From Caldifarciminota bacterium (GTDB taxonomy: Bacteria; Hydrothermota; Tepidihabitantia; Tepidihabitantales; CAIPLT01), in NCBI GenBank assembly GCA_025061975.1, contig JANXBB010000002.1, forward strand, positions 1-6,804: 6,804 nt of DNA, written 5' to 3'. The notes under the pieces were generated by a model, which did not search any database, was not told the origin of the DNA, and was given only the letters and a program-made list of their open reading frames with translations. A program made the position numbers and the translations under genes. Within the stretch, counting starts at the first letter, position 1. Every line of letters starts with the position of its first letter. This document shows, one piece after another, positions 1 through 4,797 of this stretch.

Positions 1-687
1 AGCTTCAGCAGTCGCAATATCTCGAATTTCTGCTACTAATATAACATTAGGATTAGAACGCAGTCCTTTCATTATCGCTTCTCTAAACGACGGAACATCT
101 ACACCGACCTCGCGTTGCGTAATAATTCCTTTTTTGTGATGGTGGACAAATTCAATTGGATCTTCAATAGTAAGAACATGACGTGGACTTTCTAAAATAT
201 AATCAACAAAAGTTGCTTGAGTAGTAGTTTTTCCCGATCCAGTAGGTCCGGTAACTAAAATTAATCCGTGCGGCCGGTCCAATAAATTTTTAATGCGCGG
301 TATTTGATGCGGTAAAAATCCAATTTCTTCAAAAGGCAATATTTTATTAGGAATTAAACGTAAGGCTAATCCGTAATAACCTTTTTGACGATAAATCGCA
401 ACTCGAAACCGAGCTAAATCTTTGAAACTTAGACTAAAATCTGCTCCCCCATCTTCGGTAATTAAATGTTTTATCTGAGGAGCACTCTCAACAGTAATAT
501 CTTTTATCTGTTCAGTAATTTTAGGATCTAATACTGGAGCGTTTTCCATCGGCCTTAAAACTCCATCAATTCTAAATACCGGAGGAAGCCCCACAGTAAG
601 ATGTAAATCTGACGCATTGCGTCTAATACACTCTTCAAGCAACTGCTCAAAAAAAGTCGCGACCGACGGCGTAGTTTGGACCATCAT
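1..687 (-). CDS. pilT: Type IV pilus retraction ATPase, PilT family (C-terminus outside the window)
   Basis: My reverse-strand translation gives 229 uninterrupted residues from the ATG at 687 to the window edge; PilT is usually about 350-370, so roughly the last third is missing. PilT is a cytoplasmic hexameric ATPase that powers pilus retraction and twitching motility. The N-terminus carries the family signature around NASDLHLTVGLPPVFRIDG (residues 25-43). RFRVAIYRQKG and LRLIP (93-113) match the linker before the ATPase core. The Walker A loop GPTGSGKTTT is at 147-156, the Asp box TIEDPIEFVH at 173-182, and the Walker B-like segment NPNVILVAEIRD at 212-223. The last departs from the usual DPDVILxGExRD by Asp-to-Asn at 212 and 214, but Glu220, Arg222 and Asp223 remain. 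A second ATG follows directly (684), and the consensus promoter just upstream supports a start at 687/684. The family is clear; PilT versus a PilU-like paralogue cannot be settled without the C-terminus. Confidence 0.9.
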   Translation of the reverse strand, partial: MMVQTTPSVATFFEQLLEECIRRNASDLHLTVGLPPVFRIDGVLRPMENAPVLDPKITEQIKDITVESAPQIKHLITEDGGADFSLSFKDLARFRVAIYRQKGYYGLALRLIPNKILPFEEIGFLPHQIPRIKNLLDRPHGLILVTGPTGSGKTTTQATFVDYILESPRHVLTIEDPIEFVHHHKKGIITQREVGVDVPSFREAIMKGLRSNPNVILVAEIRDIATAEA

Positions 688-693
688 CAGTTT

Positions 694-721
694 ATTATAT
701 ATTATATTGATTTAGTGTCAA
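694..721 (-). promoter_or_regulatory. Near-consensus housekeeping promoter for the pilT-like gene
   Basis: On the minus strand TTGACA (721-716) and TATAAT (699-694) are both perfect sigma-70-type hexamers, separated by 16 bases. The ATG at 687 begins six bases after the -10 box, so transcription should start at or next to the start codon. No Shine-Dalgarno sequence lies between the -10 and the ATG. This predicts a leaderless or nearly leaderless mRNA. A second TATAAT (706-701) is too close to the -35 to pair with it. Confidence 0.7.
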
Positions 722-1080
722 GAGTTGTTTAAAATTCATCTTATTAATACTCAGTAACAAAGTAAAAATCACCCAATAGTAACTAAAACTTAATCGAAGA
801 ATATAATTTCCCCCAATCAATAGTTTTTTGCATCTATAATTATATATAACGTTTTTAATTTTTAATCTAAATATAAAATCATTATAACCTGCTATAATGG
901 TATTAATACCCATCACTATAGGATACGGTCCCCGATACATCCACTCCAAAACAATAATTGTTCATTAAATTGATAATAATCACCTTTACAGTAATTTATC
1001 TTATCAATATAAATAATATCTGAACTAGAAAAATTATTCGGATAACTTACTTACACTCATAAAGATATTAGTCTTAATGA
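722..1080. other. Gene-free A+T-rich spacer between divergent units
   Basis: I see no convincing gene here. Open frames are short and read as low-complexity, A+T-driven sequence. Items that can be pointed to: an extended -10-like TGCTATAAT on the plus strand (890-898) running into the perfect palindrome GGTATTAATACC (899-910); a short palindrome AACAATAATTGTT (950-962); an inverted repeat ATTGATAA/TTATCAAT (969-976 with 1001-1008) around a 24-base loop; and a locally more G+C-rich patch near 909-947. Such elements arise easily by chance in this composition, so none is given a function. Confidence 0.5.
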
Positions 1081-1120
1081 AATATTAGGGGATTAAGATC
1101 TTTAATAACCCAGAAATATT
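1081..1120. repeat. Imperfect 40-base hairpin upstream of the activase operon
   Basis: Three nested complementary blocks share one centre: AATATT (1081-1086) with AATATT (1115-1120), GGG (1088-1090) with CCC (1109-1111), and ATTAA (1092-1096) with TTAAT (1102-1106). That makes 14 pairs with small internal loops and a GATCT loop; AAGATCTT at the centre is itself a perfect palindrome. It ends 12 bases before the -35 box of the operon promoter. It could be a protein-binding site, or an attenuator or terminator if transcription arrives from further upstream. There is no clean T-run after it, so a standard intrinsic terminator is less likely. Confidence 0.4.
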
Positions 1121-1130
1121 ATTTGTTGAT

Positions 1131-1148
1131 ATTGACATTAATGACAAT
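1131..1148. promoter_or_regulatory. Near-perfect palindrome over the -35 box, candidate operator
   Basis: The 18 bases ATTGACATTAATGACAAT equal their own reverse complement except at one symmetric pair (A opposite A, at 1135 and 1144). The left half-site contains the TTGACA of the predicted promoter, so a dimeric regulator binding here would compete with RNA polymerase. No regulator gene lies in the window. Function is inferred from symmetry and position only. Confidence 0.4.
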
Positions 1149-1160
1149 TCCCAATAAACT
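1132..1160 (+). promoter_or_regulatory. Candidate promoter of the three-gene activase operon
   Basis: TTGACA (1132-1137) is a perfect -35. The best-spaced -10 is TAAACT (1155-1160), 17 bases on, matching TATAAT at four of six positions. The ATG at 1170 begins ten bases downstream of the -10, so the transcript would have an untranslated leader of only a few bases. No Shine-Dalgarno sequence precedes the ATG. The arrangement mirrors the pilT promoter, which raises confidence in both. Confidence 0.45.
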
Positions 1161-1169
1161 TAATTAAAT

Positions 1170-2066
1170 ATGAAAGTTGGCATTCCACGTGCACTTTTGT
1201 ATTATCGTTATGGCGAATTTTGGAAAAGTTTCTTTAAGTGCTTAAATGTTGATTTCATAATTTCGCCGCCCACAAACAAAAAAATTCTAGATCAAGGAGT
1301 TAAATATGTCTCAAGTGAAGTTTGCTTACCGGTGAAAATCATCTGCGGCCATCTGGATTGGCTAAAAAATAAAGCTACTCATCTGTTTCTGCCGCGTTTT
1401 GTCGAACTTAATAATGGTCTTTATACATGTCCCAAAATGATTGGAATAGTCGACATAGCTCGATTTCATTTCCAAAACTATTTTCAAATAATATCGCCCA
1501 AAATAAAAAATAATTTTTATTGGACTCATTTTAAGCTTGGATTAAAGCTTACCAAAAACCCACTAAAAGTAAAAAACGCTATAGATAATGCGCAGAAATA
1601 CCTCAATAGTTATCCAAAATTAAAAGCTAATGGTGCACCGAAAATTTTGCTCCTGAGTCACTTCTATAACATATATGACTATTATATAAGCCAACCTATA
1701 ATCGAAACATTTAAAAATCAAGGATTTACAATTATAACCAAAGAACATTTAGATAATAAGCGATTGAATAGCACTAAAGGATTTGCTAAAAATATTCGGT
1801 GGGTTTATGAACGAGAATTATATAACGCGTTTTATTATTTTCTGCCTCAAGTTCAAGGCGTTTGTAATATTATCTCATTTGGTTGTGGGCCGGATTCGCT
1901 AATTAGTGAAGTTATGCTCAATGAAGCCCACATACAAAATAAACCATTTTTGCAATTAATCATTGATGAACATACCTCAGCGACCGGCCTTATTACAAGA
2001 ATCGAAGCATTCTGTGAAATAATTAAGAAACGGCTTGACAATAATGTCTCATCAATAATTTTATGA
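1170..2066 (+). CDS. 2-hydroxyacyl-CoA dehydratase-like protein, DUF2229/COG3580 type
   Basis: This 298-residue soluble protein belongs to the family usually annotated as acyl-CoA dehydratase activase-related (COG3580, DUF2229), distantly related to the HgdA/HgdB iron-sulfur subunits of 2-hydroxyacyl-CoA dehydratases. It opens with the typical MKVGIPRALLYY. Other landmarks are SSEVCLPVK (48-56), the Cys of LYTCPKM (87), HFYNIYDYYIS (164-174), SFGCGPDS (236-243) and IDEHTSATGLITRIEAF (265-281). Cys52, Cys87 and Cys239 align with three cysteines of the next gene product and are plausible [4Fe-4S] ligands; Cys24, 59, 232 and 282 have no such match. There is no P-loop or ASKHA ATPase motif, so labels such as sugar kinase/HSP70-like, which come from fused homologues, do not fit this polypeptide. 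First gene of an operon ending in the activase. By family analogy it would accept electrons from that activase; substrate unknown. Confidence 0.85.
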   Translation: MKVGIPRALLYYRYGEFWKSFFKCLNVDFIISPPTNKKILDQGVKYVSSEVCLPVKIICGHLDWLKNKATHLFLPRFVELNNGLYTCPKMIGIVDIARFHFQNYFQIISPKIKNNFYWTHFKLGLKLTKNPLKVKNAIDNAQKYLNSYPKLKANGAPKILLLSHFYNIYDYYISQPIIETFKNQGFTIITKEHLDNKRLNSTKGFAKNIRWVYERELYNAFYYFLPQVQGVCNIISFGCGPDSLISEVMLNEAHIQNKPFLQLIIDEHTSATGLITRIEAFCEIIKKRLDNNVSSIIL

Positions 2067-2087
2067 AATGCTAAATGCTTTTTATTT

Positions 2088-3143
2088 ATGAAAGTAGCAT
2101 TTCCTTATCTCGGATATGATACTATTGCTCTAAAAAAATTTGTTGAGCTTTTAGGTGCTGAATCCTGTCTTGGCCCTCCACTTACCGCACGCACTTTAAG
2201 TTTGGGGACAAAATATTCGCCAGAACTAATTTGTTTACCATTCAAAATTACATTAGGAAATTTTATTGAAGCACTTGAGGCTGGGGCTGATACTTTATTA
2301 ATGGCAGCTGGTGCTAGAAAATGTCGTTTTGGATATTATCATTATCTCCAAGAGAATATCCTAAAAAAAATTGACAACCGTCATTGTTTCTACGCAATTA
2401 GCCAATATACTCCATATGAGTTTTTTTTTAAGAAAATGCCTCAAATCTTTGGTGTTACTCCTCAAAAAGTAATCTATGCTACCTGGTTACTCCTACATTA
2501 CAGTGCTTTAATTGATTATTTCAGAAAGCTAATTCGATTAACTCGCGCATACAACTTTTACGATGCCCAGAAAAAAGAATTGGAGGCTCTAAGAATTATT
2601 GAAAACGTATCGAGTTTTAAGGAAGTTCAAAAAGCTAAAAAAGAATTAAGAAAGATCTTTTCCCCTATCATCAATACTTCTAACGAAATAATAAGAATCG
2701 GACTTGTTGGTGAAATTTATTTAATGCTTGAACCGTTTGCTAACTATGAAATTGAAAAAGAACTCGGAAAATTAGGCGTTTTAGTTGTAAGTAAACGAAG
2801 TCTTTATCGCCATCTCAAACATTTACTAAAACTCGATCTTTTTGATCTTAGAACCATTAGCAATGCTTATAAATATTTAAAAGATTCTCCTGGGGGTGAA
2901 GCAATTAAAACTGTGGGAGAAGCTCATATATTTGCAAAAAAAAATATCGATGGAATTATTCATATTTATCCTTTTACCTGTATGCCTGAAAACATCGCAT
3001 ACGAAGCCTTGCAGAAATTAGCTCGAGATTACGAAATTCCGATTCTTTCAATCTCCATCGATGAACACACTTCAAAAACCGGATTACTTACGCGGCTTGA
3101 GGCATTTGTAGAAGTAGTAAAAAGAAAGAAGTTTAAAGGATAA
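2088..3143 (+). CDS. 2-hydroxyacyl-CoA dehydratase-like protein, COG3581 type
   Basis: A 351-residue soluble protein that usually travels with the COG3580 protein and an activase, as separate genes or as one giant fusion. It is a clear paralogue of the preceding gene product. Both begin MKV followed by a hydrophobic residue and Pro; GPPLTARTLSLGTKYSPE (29-46) parallels the partner's SPPTNKKILDQGVKYVSSE; SIDEHTSKTGLLTRLEAF (323-340) parallels its C-terminal motif. Cys49 (ICLPFK), Cys79 (RKCRFGYY) and Cys298 (YPFTCMPE) align with Cys52, 87 and 239 of the partner, three potential cluster ligands per subunit. GLVGEIYLMLEPFANY (205-220) is a further recognisable segment. It is about 50 residues longer than its partner, mostly in a charged helical stretch near 145-195. 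It lies 21 bases after the previous gene and 7 before the activase, with no Shine-Dalgarno at its ATG, suggesting coupling or SD-independent initiation. Substrate unknown. Confidence 0.85.
   Translation: MKVAFPYLGYDTIALKKFVELLGAESCLGPPLTARTLSLGTKYSPELICLPFKITLGNFIEALEAGADTLLMAAGARKCRFGYYHYLQENILKKIDNRHCFYAISQYTPYEFFFKKMPQIFGVTPQKVIYATWLLLHYSALIDYFRKLIRLTRAYNFYDAQKKELEALRIIENVSSFKEVQKAKKELRKIFSPIINTSNEIIRIGLVGEIYLMLEPFANYEIEKELGKLGVLVVSKRSLYRHLKHLLKLDLFDLRTISNAYKYLKDSPGGEAIKTVGEAHIFAKKNIDGIIHIYPFTCMPENIAYEALQKLARDYEIPILSISIDEHTSKTGLLTRLEAFVEVVKRKKFKG
3135..3140 (+). promoter_or_regulatory. Probable ribosome binding site of the activase gene
   Basis: AAAGGA lies within the last codons of the preceding gene, ten bases before the ATG at 3151, slightly longer than the usual spacing. 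It is the only good Shine-Dalgarno-like match I find ahead of a gene start in the window, and it supports ATG 3151 as the start. Confidence 0.4.
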
Positions 3144-3150
3144 TTAGAAT

Positions 3151-4119
3151 ATGATAAAAACTTATTTAGGAATCGATGTTGGTTCAATATCAACAAAAGG
3201 AGTATTAATTACAGAAAACCGAGAAATTATTGCCCATGCTTACTTAAGAACTCAAGGACAGCCCATTGAAGCCATCAAAAACCTTATTAAAGAGCTATTT
3301 AAAGATAATAAAAACATTGAGATAAAAGGGGTTGGAACTACCGGTTCTGCTCGTAGATTAGCTGGGGTGATCGTTGGAGCAGATGTGATAAAAAATGAAA
3401 TTATTACACATGCAGTTGCTGCAACATATTTTTATCCTGAAACAAGAACGATTATTGAAATTGGCGGTCAAGACTCAAAAATAATTTTATTAAAAGATAG
3501 TGTCCCAGTTGATTTTGCGATGAACACAGTTTGCGCTGCCGGCACCGGTTCTTTTTTAGAACACCAAGCAATTCGATTAGGAATTCCAATAGAAGAATTC
3601 GGTGATTATGCATTAAGAGCAAAAAAAGCCGCAACAATTGCAGGCCGATGCACAGTATTTGCTGAAAGCGACATGATTCACAAAACTCAGCTCGGTATTC
3701 CTATTGAAGAAATTATTAGAGGTCTATGTGAAGCAATTGTGCGAAACTATTTAGGTACAGTGGCAAAAGGTAAAGATATACAACCGTTAATCTTATTCCA
3801 AGGTGGAGTAGCAGCTAATATCGGAGTAAAGACAGCTTTTGAACGTGCTTTGGGGATTGAAGTCATTGTTCCTCAACATTTTTTGATTATGGGAGCAATT
3901 GGTGCAGCATTTATTGCTCAGGACTACACTCAAAAAACTAAGAGCACAAAATTTATTGGAGAAAACCTTCTTGATATTAATTTTAAAACTAAAACATTTG
4001 AATGTCGCGATTGCACTAATTTCTGTGAAGTTATTGAAACTTATAAAAACACACAAATTATTGATCGTTACGGAGACCGCTGCGGCAAGTGGTCAGAAAA
4101 ACTTCCTAATATTATTTAA
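3151..4119 (+). CDS. ATP-dependent (R)-2-hydroxyacyl-CoA dehydratase activase-like protein (BadF/BcrA/HgdC family)
   Basis: This 322-residue protein is an ASKHA-fold ATPase of the COG1924 activase family. Known members are homodimers with one [4Fe-4S] cluster between subunits that use ATP hydrolysis to inject a low-potential electron into a partner enzyme. Visible motifs in order: phosphate-binding GIDVGSISTKG (7-17), EIGGQDSKII (103-112), NTVCAAGTGSFLE (125-137), AGRCTVFAESDMIHKTQ (164-180), adenosine-site FQGGVAAN (216-223) and MGAIGAAF (247-254). Cys128 and Cys167 occupy the two cluster-ligand positions of HgdC. HgdC-type activases are about 260 residues; this one carries about 60 more, with CRDCTNFC (Cys285, 288, 292) and Cys311 in DRYGDRCGK, possibly a second metal site. 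Last gene of the operon. The two upstream genes are its obvious partners, so this is a compact electron-transfer system rather than a sugar kinase. Family sure; substrate of the system unknown. Confidence 0.92.
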   Translation: MIKTYLGIDVGSISTKGVLITENREIIAHAYLRTQGQPIEAIKNLIKELFKDNKNIEIKGVGTTGSARRLAGVIVGADVIKNEIITHAVAATYFYPETRTIIEIGGQDSKIILLKDSVPVDFAMNTVCAAGTGSFLEHQAIRLGIPIEEFGDYALRAKKAATIAGRCTVFAESDMIHKTQLGIPIEEIIRGLCEAIVRNYLGTVAKGKDIQPLILFQGGVAANIGVKTAFERALGIEVIVPQHFLIMGAIGAAFIAQDYTQKTKSTKFIGENLLDINFKTKTFECRDCTNFCEVIETYKNTQIIDRYGDRCGKWSEKLPNII

Positions 4120-4153
4120 TGTAATGTGTTTTGCGGAATTAAAAATAAATAAC

Positions 4154-4194
4154 TATGTAGTTTTATTAAGATATTTAGAATAAAAAACTAGATA
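4154..4194. terminator. Weak A+T-rich hairpin between convergent genes
   Basis: The 76-base gap between the convergent operons holds TAGTTTTATT (4158-4167) and AATAAAAAACTA (4179-4190), which pair as 7 + 3 base pairs around a two-base bulge; TAT/ATA next to it could add a few more pairs after a mismatch. It lies where a bidirectional terminator is expected, but it lacks a G+C stem and a proper T-run, so it may be chance. No better candidate is in the gap. Confidence 0.22.
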
Positions 4195-4195
4195 C

Positions 4196-4789
4196 TTAAT
4201 GCCTGGATAAATTAAATAAAAACGAAATTTGCGCGAGTCGCTCCAAACGTTCTAAGCGATATCGAGCTTCTATAGAGTTTTTTCCGGTAATTACTACACC
4301 ATGACGTTTTAGAATTATAATGTCACATTTTGTTGCCTTTTCACTTACAGCATTTGCTAATTGAATGCTGCCCGGCTCAAAATATTCAATGTAACCTATT
4401 GTACCTAAATACTTTTCTATTTCTCCCACAAGCTCAAAATTTAGTTGAATGTTACTAGCACCGATTAAAGTTGCATATAATGGATGCGCGTGTATAATAA
4501 AATTGACATCAGCCCGAGTATAATATATTCCTTTATGCATCTGATATTCACTTGATGGTTGCACTTTTAATTTATTAATATGATTATTAGTTAAATTTAA
4601 CGGCAGTGCTATTATATCTTTAAGCCCAATCTCTCCTTTACATACGTTGCTTCTGGTAATCAATATTTTTTGAGAATCTAATCGAATGCTAAGATTCCCG
4701 TCGCTAGCGACAACGTATTTATTATTATAAAGAAACTTGGCTATTTTAATAATCTCTTGCTTTTTTTTTATTAATTTGCTCACTTTCAT
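4196..4789 (-). CDS. Class II aldolase/adducin family protein (FucA/AraD-like)
   Basis: A 197-residue cytoplasmic enzyme of the zinc-dependent class II aldolase family, which includes L-fuculose-1-phosphate aldolase, L-ribulose-5-phosphate 4-epimerase and methylthioribulose-1-phosphate dehydratase. SDGNLS (29-34) is the phosphate-binding loop region. PSSE (78-81) supplies the catalytic Glu81. HAHP (100-103) gives His100 and His102, and KRHG (161-164) gives His163. The spacings Glu81-His100 (19) and His102-His163 (61) equal those of E. coli FucA (Glu73, His92, His94, His155), so the metal site is intact. The length is slightly short of FucA (about 215). It begins 8 bases after the serS stop, with no Shine-Dalgarno, and is the last gene of the leftward operon. 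The neighbours do not identify the substrate: no kinase, isomerase or methionine-salvage gene is present. Family certain, reaction unassigned. Confidence 0.9.
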   Translation of the reverse strand: MKVSKLIKKKQEIIKIAKFLYNNKYVVASDGNLSIRLDSQKILITRSNVCKGEIGLKDIIALPLNLTNNHINKLKVQPSSEYQMHKGIYYTRADVNFIIHAHPLYATLIGASNIQLNFELVGEIEKYLGTIGYIEYFEPGSIQLANAVSEKATKCDIIILKRHGVVITGKNSIEARYRLERLERLAQISFLFNLSRH

Positions 4790-4797
4790 AAATGATT

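Noticed and set aside
909..947. G+C-richer patch in the spacer as a possible small RNA or tRNA remnant
   Set aside because: No cloverleaf, no T-loop consensus and only 3-4 base stems.
695..949. 84-codon open frame on the minus strand in the spacer before the pilT-like gene
   Set aside because: It overlaps the near-consensus pilT promoter, has A+T-driven composition rich in I, N, Y, K and L, shows no recognisable motif, and its start has no plausible initiation signals.
897..968. 23-codon open frame on the plus strand in the spacer
   Set aside because: Its ATG overlaps the candidate -10 box, so a transcript from there would begin after the start codon; there is no SD site and no motif.
969..1008. 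Inverted repeat ATTGATAA/TTATCAAT as a terminator or riboswitch stem
   Set aside because: Eight A+T-rich pairs around a 24-base loop, no G+C core and no T-run; expected by chance in this composition.
1853..2041. Minus-strand open frame inside the first operon gene
   Set aside because: Lies antisense to conserved family motifs (SFGCGPDS, IDEHTS); a shadow of the real coding frame.
3452..3637. Minus-strand open frame inside the activase gene
   Set aside because: Antisense to the cluster-binding motifs of the activase; shadow frame.
3793..4183. Open frames on both strands across the activase C-terminus
   Set aside because: They overlap conserved activase coding sequence in other frames; the protein sequences are low complexity and match no family I know.
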